Notes: a model not told the origin generated them from the sequence alone. DNA of 64,000 nt from Macrothele yani (GCA_039090855.1 CM076997.1:159804709-159868708), one strand, 5' to 3'; positions 44,139 to 55,361 are shown, numbered from the stretch's first letter. Numbers and translations are program-made.

Positions 44139-44167
44139 TTTCGAGAGCACTATGCTCCCGTCATCAG
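44139..44167 (-). ncRNA. Hammerhead-ribozyme-like core (CTGATGA-stem-GAAA), tentative
   Basis: On the minus strand CTGATGA (44167-44161) is followed by a 7-bp stem GGGAGCA/TGCTCTC with a 3-base loop, then GAAA (44142-44139). Penelope-like elements are known to carry hammerhead motifs in their repeats. There is an extra C between CTGATGA and the stem, and no convincing helix I or III or cleavage triplet was found, so this may be a dead relic or coincidence. Confidence 0.3.
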
Positions 44168-45128
44168 ACAATATGCGATATCGTGTCCCGGTATACATAC
44201 ACAGTTGCAAACGTAAGGTGACGTAACGCGACAGTCGGGAGCACGCGCCACATATCCACTGGTGCACCCGAACAGAGTCTCAAAGGAACCTAGACGCTAA
44301 TTAACAATGTACAGAAGATTGTGTATAGTAGGAATACTCCCATTAGTGAAGCAATAACACTGTTAACATGTTGCAAGGTAAGTTTAATACAAAAAACATG
44401 AACATAATGGCATGGACTGAATAAACACTAAATCAGTAGAAATCACTACAAACATAATAATTGCAAAATGTGTGTAGCACCATCCGAAAGCCCGGCTATC
44501 CTGGAAATAAATCTCTCCATGGCTGTGAAACCTCGCATGGGTACGAGTCATTACAACACAAAGCTCGATGAACGAAGATACACAAGCTTTCGGCGAAAAG
44601 CAATGAGGGTGTATCTTGATGGGTAGACAGGACACGAGCCTGATCACAGAGGTGGTGGTGGGTACCACCGAGGGTTAGTCTGGCCAAACCGTATTCTGGA
44701 ACCCCATTCACACATCACATTTGTGTTCACACAAGCGCGTCTGTAGAACCCATGTAGAGTTTAGAAGGCACGTCAGCGTCCACAGCTTGCATGGGGATGG
44801 AATAAACACCATGTTGTTCCTGCTGTGCCACTGGATCCCTGTCTTTCTTGATTAGTGACAGAATGTTCGTAACCCTGACACCAATTCCCAAGTCATAACT
44901 TTTACAGATGTTCTTCAAAACACGAGAAGATGTTGAAAGCTATTGCTCTCGCGCGAACGCGCATGTAATAACTATTTTCGCACATTATCAAGCAGACGAA
45001 AAAATTAGAAATTTTTTTACCCATTCTTCGTGCAATTAATTATCGCTGACACCAGTCCAGAATGATGGTAAGGCCAGGACAACCTTGTTCAAATACTCCT
45101 TTCAGAGGCATTGTAAAGGAACACGTTG
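44168..45128. other. Unassigned stretch
   Basis: No gene is recognised. Open frames of 60-95 codons on the minus strand at 44384-44711 overlap each other in different frames and show no domain. Confidence 0.5.
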
Positions 45129-45130
45129 TA

Positions 45131-45697
45131 GAGAGTGTCCGAAAAATAACTGTGCACTGAAAGTAACGCTTTCCATGTCGAAGTGGTCCCTACAGGGCGT
45201 TTTAGAAATGGTCTCCACAGACCTCCATACATGTCTTCACACGCTTCTGCATGTTGGTAAAGATCTTTCTCAGGGTATGTTGTGTGATTTGTTCGATGTG
45301 GGTCGTTATTGCAGCCGAAACGTTGCACCCGAAACTTTGCTATGAGTTGACGTACAGCAGAATTTCTGCATCACGAAATTTCCTAACTGTTTTTGCACTT
45401 CGTCCGTGTATTTGTCGTCATAGCGAAAGACATATTCCACCAAAAACACTCCCTGGTAAACTGTCAACCCCATTGTTCTTGTGCCGAGACGAGTGATAAA
45501 TCGACACGTCTGTCTACTTCGACTAAGCCCTGAGGAATGACATCTGCGCGCCTCGTGGTGGGGAGACATGAAATTTACCAGACATAGAGCACATCTACGT
45601 GGCAGGTCACTTCTACTGTAATTCCATTCGAAATTTCTTCATTGTTACATTACTGCAATTAGTACATTCAGTGCACAGTGATTATTCGGACACCCCG
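45131..45697. mobile_element. Internally deleted DUF4817-type element, copy 1
   Basis: Inverted termini (GAGAGTGTCCGAAAAATAAC at left, complement of TTCAGTGCACAGTGATTATT at right) lie inside TA. On the minus strand it still encodes a DUF4817-like block (YQGVFLVEYVFRYDDKYTDE) and, after a deletion joining distant parts, HIEQITQHT-type C-terminal codons. The catalytic core is gone, so it could move only with help from a full element. Confidence 0.85.
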
Positions 45698-45699
45698 TA

Positions 45700-47309
45700 G
45701 TTGTACTGAGTTGATACTACTAAATAACACAACAGATTATTTCCATTTAGGATATGATTGATGATGAATTAAGTTGTTAAGGTGTTGAACATGGACAATT
45801 CCTTTACAGTTCTGCAGAAATCCTTTACAGTAGTGATAGTTCCGTGGAGATATACATTATGTGGTGAATACTCTCACAAGTAAGACCTCAACCTGACGAC
45901 ATATTCTACTTCTGTGGAAAACTAACCTCAGCTAGCTACCACTCCACATACGGTTTTCAGCCACGGCTAAGGAACTAGTTATGGATCCAGTGATCTCATC
46001 CCATCACGAAACGCTGACCTCCGCTCTGCGGGTCAGATAGACGAGAAGTGTCAGCAAAAAGGTCTAGCTTAGCGTCCTCACAACTTTATTTGGGCCTGGA
46101 CTTTGCACAGCCAAAAAGAGGCGTGTATTCTAACCCCTTGTCCTGGGCTTCCCGTGCTCTCTGCTTCCAGATGCCCTACTTTTGCTGTTGCTATGGACTC
46201 TCTGTGAATACCACTTTCCAAGTTCTTAGACTCTGGCAACCTCACCCTGATTTTGTGACTTTGTCACCAAAATGGCCGCTGTTTCTTCCTCCCTTCGTTT
46301 TACTCAATAATGGCGCCCCACTACCCATTTTCAGACTTTTCCCCGTTGGTTTTTTTTTTATTCTAGATTTCACAGAATTTGTTTCACTTCTGGCATTTTT
46401 CGCCTATTTTTTTCTTAATAATTCCACATCATCACAGGTGTGTTCATGTTTCTGTGTTTTTGAGACTTGTGCTTCTCTCGTGCAAGATCTCTTCTCCAGC
46501 GTGCCATACAGGAGCACGAACTGTGCCTAGCCTATCAGCTCTCTCCTTTTCCCATTAATTTCTCTCATTGGCACTAACCCTTAGACTAAAAGGATAACCC
46601 ATTCTCTTTATATAGGCTCATTTCTAGATTCTTTGGCGAATTTAGCTACACAAGACAATCATCAGAGCACATTTCCATGATGCCCATTTTTGTGTTATTA
46701 CTCGGAGAAATCGCAATCGCTTACTGCTGCGTTACTAGATTATTTCAGTGCCGTTCTTCTGCTGCATCGGTGGAACAGTGTCAGTGATAGCTTAATAGTC
46801 TTATGCAAATAATAAAATATGAGAAGCTAAATGCTTGCTTTCCTAAGCATGGATGACGTTGTTTATGTTGTGAAACATCTGTTCCTTTCCCATTCGTTGG
46901 AACAGATATTGGAATTCAAAAAAGACTGTAGATCTACGTAAGATCTTAAATTACAGCAAAATTTAAAGATATAAATACGGAACCAATTAGGAAGACATAA
47001 AAAATATGTAAATCGCTTCCCGTGTTTATTATTTACACGCGGAATTTCATGCTCTATAACTGAGAGGTAAAATATTTTCGACATTTTGCCGGCAAAATTT
47101 AGAAGCCTGACGTGTCCTCTGCACACAAGAATAATGGACTTTCACGATGAATCGGACTCGCCGTTTAATTCCGGAATGCCTCCGCCATTTTTTGAGGTAC
47201 TTTTAATACCATTGTGAAGCATATAAAAATACTGATATGTTAGTTATCGTTACGTGTGTTCTACCTGCTGTCAAATCACGAGTACTGCTGCCTCTACATT
47301 ATGCAAATC
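45700..47309. other. Unassigned stretch with one long but unconvincing open frame
   Basis: A plus-strand open frame at 46048-46530 (160 codons) starts with GTG and first meets ATG about 45 codons in. It is rich in Phe, Leu, Cys and Ser without a family motif. A transposon or LTR origin is possible. Nothing else is recognised. Confidence 0.35.
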
Positions 47310-47762
47310 CAGTTTCGTAACTAGCTTTTCACGTGCTCTGTGCAAGGTTTTATTTTTGGGCCCCTTAATTTTATTTTCAGTGCCGTAAGTAGCTTTTTAT
47401 GTGCCTTGTGCAAGGCTTTATTTTTGGGGACCTTGATTTTTTTTCAGTGCCGTAACTAGCTTTTCCTGTGTCTTGTGCAAGGTTTCATTTTTTGGCCCTT
47501 AATTTTATTTTCAGTGCCGTAACTAGCTTTTTTACGTGCCCTGTGCAATGTTTTATTTTGGAGCCCTTAATTTTTTTTCAGTGCCGTAACTAGCTTCTCA
47601 TGCGGCACAAGGTTTTATTTTTGGGCCCCTTAATTTTATTTTCAGTGCCGTAACTAACTTTTAATGTGCCCTGTGCAAGGTTTTAGTTTTGGGTACCTTA
47701 ATTTTACTTTCAATGCGGTGACTAGCTTTTCATGTGCCTTGTGCAAGGTTTTATTTTGGGGT
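47310..47762. repeat. Minisatellite of about 66 bp built from a transposon-end-like unit
   Basis: About seven tandem units begin with CAGTGCCGTAACTAGC (or close variants, for example at 47380, 47446, 47513, 47580, 47643 and 47711) and continue GTGCAAGGTTTTATTTTTGG, then GCCCCTTAATTTT. The unit start resembles hAT-type termini. Units are 63-69 bp and diverged by point changes and small indels. Confidence 0.9.
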
Positions 47763-48310
47763 GGGGGGATAAAAAGTATGATGTAACAATTATTCATAAA
47801 TAATTTTTGCGTACACTAGAAATATACAAGATTATTCACATGTAGGAATATTTGTAAATGAAAATAATTATTTTAATTGCACTTTTCTGGCTTTCATTTC
47901 AGCAAATTCGATGATTACATCATCATAATTAATATCTTTAACGATATTATATTCAATCGAAATGTTACAGTGCTAGTTCATCTACGTAATCCTTGTGCAT
48001 CCATTGCTCAGTCACGTCACAGGTACGGATGCTGAACCATATAACTATATAAAAACGGCCGACAAAGCCAAGAGATGCGTGCGAGCCCGAAGAGCATTTC
48101 TTCACTAACCTTGACGGAAGCTCCGGTCACGTAAAGAAGGAAATAACTTAATCTTTGAACGAGCCCTCCTTTCCTCATGTGGCTGGATGCGTATCTTTAG
48201 AAAGAACCCTTACGCATTATTTAAAAAAGATGCTCTTCTAAGCATTATCGAACTGATACAAGACTACTTAAACATTTTTAACTGGACGCAACGCAAAAGC
48301 GTTTCATTTT
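47763..48310. other. Non-coding stretch with a TATA-like sequence
   Basis: ATATAACTATATAAAAACGG at about 48038-48057 resembles a core promoter and is followed by a GC-richer segment. No coding frame follows, so it might belong to an old LTR or be chance. Confidence 0.3.
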
Positions 48311-48884
48311 CAGGGCCGGACTAAGGCGTTAGATGGCCCCTAGGCTAAAGCATCTCAGTGGGCAACGAAGGCTAATATATCTGAGTAGGCCCCCAAAGAA
48401 CCTATGACGGACAATCATTATTGAAGTTCTTTAAGACGCGAACTCTATCAATATGCTTGTGAGAATTAATACGCAGTGCATTCTTCAAAGTGATAAATTA
48501 CCTGCAGAGTTTTCATAAAAAGTCAGTGAATTTTCCACTGTTCTCACAAGAACATGAGTTAAAAGCTTAAGATTCCTAGATTTTGTCTTGGAATCTTTAA
48601 TAATTTAGCATTGTATACTTTTTTGCTGCATTTCTCTTTTTTTGTTATGCAAGGTGAAGTCACAGTGGATTTCGCCCATTAATGGTTGCAAATGCAACAG
48701 GGAGCATGGGTGGATGGTAGTGAAAAAGCTGAAACTATCGCGCTGGGCCCGCTATACACACGGCGACGTGGAACGTATATCCTTAATTAGTCATTGCCTT
48801 GAAATCTATTCGTTTTCTAGCCACTGTTTGGGATCGAGTGGAAATCACATGAGACAAAACTAAAACTACTTTACCTCATAAATA

Positions 48885-50101
48885 CACAGTCTTATCAGAA
48901 TAATATGACCACCTACCTGATAAGGAGAATAACCACCCTTGGCCCGGATGAGAGCGGCGAGACGGCGTGGCATGGACGCAATCAGGCTCTAGAAGGTTGC
49001 ACGAGTCACAGGCATCCATTCGGAGTGCAGCAGAGTACGGAGGTCCCGGAGATGACCTGGTTTTGGATCGGCGAACTTACCGATCCAAATAGTCCCACAA
49101 GTGCTCTATAGGATTGAGGTCGGGTGATTTCGCCGGCCAAGGGAGAACGGAGATATCGCTGTCGTGTTCCTGGAACCAATCAGGCATTCCCTAAGCGACG
49201 TGGCACGGTGCATTGTCCTGTTGGTAGACACCATGATCACCAGGGTAAACGTCCAACATGGCATGTGGTCAGCTAGGATGGGCAGGTAACTGTTGGTGTT
49301 TAGGGACCCATCTAGTGGTACCAACAGTCCCACGTCATACCAGAAAACAATCCCCCATACATGCGCACTACCACCGCCGGCCTGTATTTGACTAACAAGC
49401 GTGTCTGGGTGTTGGTTCCCGTGTGTCTGAGGCCGTATACGTCACCACCCGTCATTTTTGTGGAGTAGAAACCTCGATTCGTCGGAGAAGGCAACCATTT
49501 CTCGCTCTTCCACTGTCAAATGACGGTAGTCCCATGCGAACTGCAGGCGTCGTTGCCGATGTACCTTGGTTAACATGGATGACTTGACGCAGCATCGACT
49601 CCGGAAACCCATGCGTAACAGGGTTCGCTCTACTGTTATCGGAGACACGTACCTGGGTGCCCCAGCGTTCATTTGCGTGGTCAATTGCTGCACTGTTACG
49701 CGTCGATTGCCCTTTACCAGTTTGCGAAGGCGACGTTCTCCTCTGGGGTCGATGGCCTTTGGTGCTCCACTGTTGTGACGTCGGGAGGTACTCAGTGTGC
49801 CAGCGGTCGATTCTCGGTGAACCCTTACTACAACACCTCGCGAACAGCCCACGAAGTCTGCTTTTTCTGAGATGCTTCCATAATTGATACGGTAGCCGAT
49901 GATCATTCTTTTTTGAACATCCGTCAAATCACTACCTCTTTCCACTGTGCTCACGTGTCGCACCATGGCTCATCTGTCCTGGCCGGCAGCGTATACAGAG
50001 TGCGACTACCTTGTCACGTGCATTCTGTGATGCGCCTGGGTTGGTGCAGTGCACTGTAATTCGGGGGGGGGGGGTAGTCATATCATTCTGATACGACCGT
50101 G
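48885..50101 (-). mobile_element. Tc1-like element (DD36E), nested copy
   Basis: Inverted termini of about 29 bp (48885-48913 and 50073-50101, start CACAGTCTTATCAGAATAAT) lie inside TA (48883-48884 and 50102-50103). Length 1217 bp, nearly the same as the element at 39783-40996 but a different family by its termini. Confidence 0.93.
48985..49966 (-). pseudogene. Tc1-like DD36E transposase pseudogene
   Basis: ATG at 49966 opens 174 codons: SDLTDVQKRMIIGYRINYGS, SRGVVVRVHRE, RGERRLRKLVKGNRRVTVQQ, then FSDESRFLLHK (first Asp). TGA at 49442-49444 breaks the frame just after NDGW. The same frame then continues (RIRPQTHGNQHPDTLV, AGGGSAHVWGIVFW). A frameshift near 49257 leads to YQQDNAPCHVA, a TAG, and [16 protein letters not shown]. 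The second Asp and Glu are separated by 36 codons, counting the stop. The C-terminal SMPRRLAALIRAKGGYSPYQ is visible near 48930-48985. Confidence 0.9.
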
Positions 50102-50208
50102 TATATAAGCTGTGTACTGTTTGCGGTGTAGCGGCATTCCTCCTGGGCCTTGGTAATAGTGGGCCCCTAGGCTATAGCCCTGTTAGACCCCCCCTTTATC
50201 CATCCCTG

Positions 50209-51528
50209 TCTATTTCATTAACTGCTTATGAGATTTTATTTATCCCATCACTTACGCATTTTTACGAGACAATTTTTTTTTCTCAGTTCCATTTCAGGGC
50301 CCATTTCGTCTTGGAGCCTGTGTCTGTGCCCCTGTTGCACCTTCCCAGTTAGGGCACTGTGTAAATTAATGCAAAACTGTCAAATTCCAAATTGTGTTAT
50401 AGGAAATTTCTGAAGCTCAAAATTCTGCAGTACTTAAAATTAGAGCAGCTTGTTGTCTGAAAACGAAAGCTTACATTTTGTTGCAGTCATCCTGTACTCA
50501 CAAAGATGCATTCGGTTCATTTAAAGCAAAAGCGAAGTGGAAAAAAAAAAAACTCGAAGTAAAACAGAATCAAAACACGAGCTATTACGAATTTTAGAAA
50601 GAGAAACAGAAAAAAAAAGAAAGCTGGAAAGTCGTGAAAATATCAGCCTTCAGATACTTCGATTCTTTGAGGGAAAGAAAAAAAAATAGTTAAAAAAAAT
50701 GCATGGGCAGAACACATCCCCGGGAAACATCGGAACAATTATGAATTGTACGAGGAAATTCAACCCAATAGAATGGCTGGAAGTAACTCATGTGGGAAAA
50801 AGTTATTGTGCCGATGGCTACGATCTCCCACAGCGTGCACTACCTGGCCGCTCGGCACCGTTTGACCTTTGCCACCGTTGTCCTCCTCCCCCCCCCTCCC
50901 TGGAGCACCACCATGGGAAACCCGAACGTCCTTGGTCAGAATGCACATCACGCACAGCCATTTGGAAGCCTGAAGTGTTACACAGCATACGCAGTTGTAG
51001 AAATCGGTCTCCGAGATATGCACGAGAGATTTATTGATGCCAAGATGTGGGATGAAAACGCCTGATAATTGAAACGACTGGGGCTTAAGCTGACTTGGAA
51101 TGAATGCTATGGCACTGATGATTTCGATGAAGAGAGCTATTCCGCGAAAAATCCACTTCACGGCCGACCTTTTTTTGGGACCCTGACAAAAGCATTCTCG
51201 TTCCAACTACGAAAAAAAAAAAAAAAAAAGAATAATAATACGTAAAATGCAAAAGAAAAAAACATGAAAGGAAGAGTAAAGTTGAAGGTAGTATAATATA
51301 TTCCCTTTTTAAAAACAGTTTGCTCAGTTCAACATTAAATTTTTAAAAGCTGATATTTCTGAGTGCAAAAAGTATTAGCATTCGGAAGGGTGTGAAGAGT
51401 TTTCGAGAAAAAAGTTATTTCCAGGGAAACGTTAATTTCGAGTGTAAAAATGGTTTCATTTCCGGAAAATTCCAATTCTCGGGAAGATCGCTCGTTTTCG
51501 GGAATACAATGCCAATCACTGAAGGAAG
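50209..51528. other. Unassigned stretch with A-rich runs
   Basis: Several A-runs occur between 50540 and 50700 and at 51210-51228. The minus-strand open frame 50760-51206 (148 codons) shows no domain, and a C-rich run at 50884-50901 passes through it. I do not support it as a gene. Confidence 0.4.
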
Positions 51529-51803
51529 ACCAATTTCAACATATAGCCGTAATTGCACGATCTAAAATGTGAATGATTAGCCAAAAATCGATGATATATA
51601 TAAAAACTTTAATCCATCAGATTCTTAGTTTTAAAATTTCACATTTACACTAAAAATTAAACTTAAGTTTTAAGTGTAAATGTGAAGTTTTTTTAACTAA
51701 GAGTCTGATGGATTAAAGTTTTTTTTTATATATCACCGATTTTTAGGGCAAATAATCATTCACATTTTAGATCGTGCAATTACGGCTATTTGTTGAAATT
51801 GGT
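51529..51803. repeat. 275-bp near-perfect palindrome (fold-back element)
   Basis: Left arm from 51529 (ACCAATTTCAACATATAGCC) and right arm to 51803 are reverse complements almost to the centre at about 51666, with few mismatches and small T-run length differences. No coding content. The right end touches a SINE that has lost its first ~25 bases. Confidence 0.9.
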
Positions 51804-52000
51804 ACTTCTCGCGATGGCTTCTGATCATTCCTCCGAAAGGGGTTCGGGTTCGAATCCCGGTGAGGCATGGATGTTGTGCTTGTCTTACGGCACTGGCCCT
51901 CTCTCCCTTCCCTGGAACCGGTCGCCCTAAATTATTGACGGGCGACAGGTTATAGCACATTGCGTTGCTCCCGGTGGTCGTTTTAAACCTCCAATAAAAA
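51804..52000 (+). mobile_element. tRNA-derived SINE, copy 5 (head-truncated)
   Basis: The copy starts within the head (CGATGGCTTCTGATCATTCC), has the B box GGTTCGAATCCCGG and the shared body, and ends AAACCTCCAATAAAAAAATA. The A box is missing, having been lost at the junction with the palindrome. Confidence 0.9.
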
Positions 52001-52367
52001 AATAAAATAAAAAAAGAAGTGTGTGATTTTTTTTTTGTGCAAAAAGTTTTTAGTTTCGAAGGAAAAGCTCGTAAGAAAGATATGCCCGTTTGCGCAACAA
52101 AAATGAAGGTTCTCGAAGGAAAAATGTGATAAGCGGAAGACTTTTATTTTCTGGTTGGGCTACGGAGTGTTAACATTCAGACAAATGAATAAAAGGGTTC
52201 ATATGCGGGATAAAAAAGTGGTAATTTCTAGAAAGAAAAGAAGAAAATGAAGATAAATCTATAAGCGCCACTTAAAAAGAAAAGCTGCAGAAGGAATAAA
52301 ATTAGAGAGAAAAGGGCAAGTTTCGATACTGGATGGAATTCATGTTGACACATGTTGCAGCAAGCTA
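52001..52367. other. Non-coding stretch
   Basis: AT-rich sequence, nothing recognised. Confidence 0.6.
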
Positions 52368-52965
52368 CAGGGTGTCCGAAAAATAACTGTGCACTGAGAG
52401 TAATACCATGTCGAACTGGTTCCTACAGGAGGCGCTGGAAATGGGACCCACCGTCGTCCAGACATGTCTGCACACGTTTCTGCATGTTGGTGAAGACCTT
52501 TCTCAGGGTATGCGGTGTGATTTGTTGAATGTGGGGCATTATTCCAGCCGAAGCTTTGCACCAGAAACTTCGCTGTGAGCTGACGTACCACATCACAGTG
52601 GGAGACGTCTTCATCACGTTCCTGGCTTACTATTTTTGCACTTCGTCCGTCTACTTGTCGTCATGGCGAAAGACATGTTCCACCAAAAACACTCTCTGTT
52701 CTACCGTCAACACCATTGTCCTTGTGCCGAGACGAGTGAGCAATCGAGAGGTCTGCCTCCGTCGACCAAGGGCTCGGGAATGACCTTCGCTCGAAATGAC
52801 AGCTGCGCTCCTCCTTTGGGTGGAGAGACATGCAGGTTAGCAGACACAGTGCCCTTCCACGTGGAGGGTCACTTCTACTGTAATTCCATTTAAAGACATT
52901 TTGTCTTTACAATTACATTTTTTCAATTCGTACATTCAGTGCACAGTCATTAATCGGACACCCTG
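52368..52965. mobile_element. Internally deleted DUF4817-type element, copy 2
   Basis: Inverted termini (left CAGGGTGTCCGAAAAATAAC, right complement of GTCATTAATCGGACACCCTG) lie inside TA (52366-52367 and 52966-52967). It is 598 bp and aligns with the 567-bp copy at 45131-45697 along its length, including the same internal deletion junction and a minus-strand HTH/C-terminal fusion (HSTNHTAYPEKGLHQHAETC). The two copies are therefore siblings of one deletion derivative. Confidence 0.88.
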
Positions 52966-52967
52966 TA

Positions 52968-54097
52968 AAAAGTTTCTAAATTTTATTTCATTTCCTCAGT
53001 TTTTCGTTATCCGCTGTGAAATTTTTTTCTACCAGGCTTATTTAACTTCAAATTCAAAACATAATTCTCCCAGAAATTACAAAATGTCGATCTCCCAAAT
53101 GTGTAACTCTGTACTAAAATAGCGTGATTTCTATTAGTGTAATTTAAAAAGCGAAAGAATATTTGTAAAACGGTAACGAGTCCTTCGAAATTCGATAACC
53201 AGAAGAAGCGCAGCAGCTGACGTACGCTAAAAGACTGATGGACACATAATTGTGAAATTAGGATGTCCTAAAGATAATGCCGTTTTGATCAAAACTGTTT
53301 TTAATTTAGAAGATATTTACACGAAAGTTTGTATAAAACTGAACTCACCTTCTAAATAAATGTTCACCTTTTTGTATTTAGATTGGTCAATGTAAAGGAT
53401 GAATATTCACCTCAAGCCAAGAGCTGTTGTTAATGTTTATACCCTCTAAACACGCTGCTGTTTGTGAAAATTGCAACACTAAGAAAGAAACGCGCTATTC
53501 AAATGAACTTCATATTATAGATTCCTCATGTTACAGGAGATAATTGATTACATTTCTAGTGCTATACAAGATTTGTTTCGCTTCAAAACTCAGTACTGTG
53601 TGAAATGTTAAGGAGAGTTAATACTGGAATTTTAGGCAAAGATATTAAATCCCATTTCGCAACTTTTATTTCGCTTTAGTGCTTTATTTCCTTTGTTTCA
53701 ACGATGCGTGAGAAAATTTTGCTTCGTGTCCCCTCTATGAAACATCGGAAGCACGGTTTATTTAGAGACGCCAGTTTGTTACATCTTAGAGTCTGGGCCT
53801 TTCTATTTCGTAGATGCATTGGTATTGTCTAGCTCATCTGATCTTTTGCCTTCTTAATTTCAAAGCAGCAGACTGAAAGCGCAAGCCCTCTTAATTTTAA
53901 TCTTGAAGTTTTGTGAAGCCGACGCCGGCGTTTTACCCAGGGTTTTTGTGGAAGTAAGGGAATGAGTTTGCGTGGGGACAAAGGGGGTACTAAAACAGTC
54001 GACTCGAGGATTTGAAAGCGAACGGTCGCAGGACGACCTGGGGAGGAAGCGCCTTAGGTGTTGGGAGGCACGTCTTAAGCTGACCGCGGGAATTGTA
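52968..54097. other. Non-coding stretch
   Basis: No recognisable gene. The minus-strand open frame 53860-54300 overlaps the left end of the mariner element and is considered accidental. Confidence 0.55.
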
Positions 54098-55028
54098 TTA
54101 GGTGCTTGAATTAATTTCCGCTGTTGCCAAATACAGCGCAGCAGTGGTGCGCTGTGACCCAGGCCACACGTGACATCCCTTGCGCACGCACGTACCGTCC
54201 GTAGTCTGGGCGAAGCAGTGTGTGACACGCGATCGGAGGGCACAGAACACGAGTTTGTATCGCATTCACGATGTCGAGTTTCGTACCAAAAAAGGAGCAT
54301 TTGCGGGAAGCATTACTTTTTCTGGTTTCATCTCAAGAAATCTGCAGCGGAAAGTCATCGTTTGCTAGTGCAGGCCTATGGGGAACATGCCCTATCGGAA
54401 ACAACATATAGAGAGTGGTTCCAACGCTTCAAAGTCAACGAATAGGACTTGAAAGACAAAGAGCGCCATGGACAGCCGAAAAAGTTCGAAGATGGCGCAT
54501 TGGAGGCCTTATTGGACGAGGATTCATATCAGACTATCCACGAGTTGTCTGAAACACTACGGGTCGACGAGTCAACGGTTTGCAAACGTTTAAAGGCCAT
54601 GGGAATGATCCAGAATTTCGGAAACTGGATCCCACATGACAAGGTTATTCTTGTCCACGACAACGTTAGACATCATGTCACGAAATCCGTGAAGGAACTC
54701 TTGGAGGCACTTGGCTGGGACTTCTTACCCACCAGCCTTATTCCCAGGACATTGCTCCCTCGGACTTTCACTTGTTCCGGTCGTTACAACATGGCCTGTC
54801 AGAGCAGCACTTCCTGTCTGTCGCGGATATCCAAAAATGGCTCGATGAATGGTTCGCCTCGAAAGAAACTGCATTTTTCTATAGCGGAATTCATTTGCTA
54901 CTTTAACGGTGTGAAAGGGTCGTAGCTGCCAACGGACAGTACTTTGAATAGACTATCCTGTACCGTTCTGTGGCAACACACAGGTGTTTGTGTGGCATAA
55001 AACAGCGGGAATTAATTCATGCACCTAA
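54098..55028 (+). mobile_element. Internally deleted mariner element
   Basis: Inverted termini of about 28 bp (start TTAGGTGCTTGAATTAATTT) lie inside TA (54096-54097 and 55029-55030). At 931 bp it is shorter than a typical 1.3-kb mariner because part of the transposase is missing. Confidence 0.9.
54271..54950 (+). pseudogene. Mariner (SETMAR-like) transposase, internally deleted
   Basis: ATG 54271 (MSSFVPKKEHLREALLF) then a one-base frameshift near 54320 leads to FHLKKSAAESHRLLVQAYGE, the HTH of mariner transposases. A TAG at 54443-54445 follows. The frame resumes with DKERHGQPKKFEDGALEALL and VDESTVCKRLKAMGMIQ. At GNWIPHDKVILVHDNVRHH the first catalytic Asp region is deleted. The second Asp (HDN) remains, and in a shifted frame SQDIAPSDFHLF has the third. 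The C-terminus reads QKWLDEWFASKETAFFYSGI and ends at VVAANGQYFE near 54950. Confidence 0.88.
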
Positions 55029-55030
55029 TA

Positions 55031-55361
55031 GGTTTTCCTCCATAGGCACAGAAGGAAATGACGAAGGAATGAGCGAAGATGGATTTAGGGAAGGAAATCT
55101 TAATTTCAGAGGAACAGGGAGGAATAATTACTAAGCTGAGGACAACCTTCCTGCGATTAAGTAAAGAAAATAATAAAGTGCTTTTTAAGAGATCTAAAAG
55201 GATTGCATAAAAAGTATTGCCTATAGTTATTATTATTTTCTACCATGCAATACTATGGAAGTTAACTAAAGCCAATTAATAGAAACCACCTCTATCAACA
55301 ATAACATACCCTACATGGTGTGGCATCGAACGGTAGAGGTTTTTCATATCGTCCTGAAGAA
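55031..55361. other. Non-coding stretch
   Basis: Nothing recognised. Confidence 0.6.

Larger units (their letters stand above)
48311..50208. mobile_element. Possible hAT-like element carrying a nested Tc1 copy
   Basis: Left end CAGGGCCGGACTAAGG at 48311 and right end (reverse complement CAGGGATGGATAAAGG, ending 50208) agree at 12 of 16 bases. Both lead into a GGCCCCTAGGCTA-type block in corresponding positions. The flanking 8-mers match poorly (5 of 8), so family and boundaries are uncertain. A complete Tc1-type element occupies most of the interior. Confidence 0.4.

Noticed and set aside
46048..46530. Open frame of 160 codons considered as a membrane protein
   Set aside because: It starts with GTG, has no ATG for about 45 codons, no domain and no splice or promoter context; kept only as an unassigned stretch.
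50760..51206. Minus-strand frame of 148 codons
   Set aside because: It has no recognisable domain, crosses a C-run and an A-run-rich area, and overlaps a plus-strand frame of similar length.
53860..54300. Minus-strand frame of 146 codons
   Set aside because: It runs across the terminal repeat and the start of the mariner element in antisense, so it is accidental.
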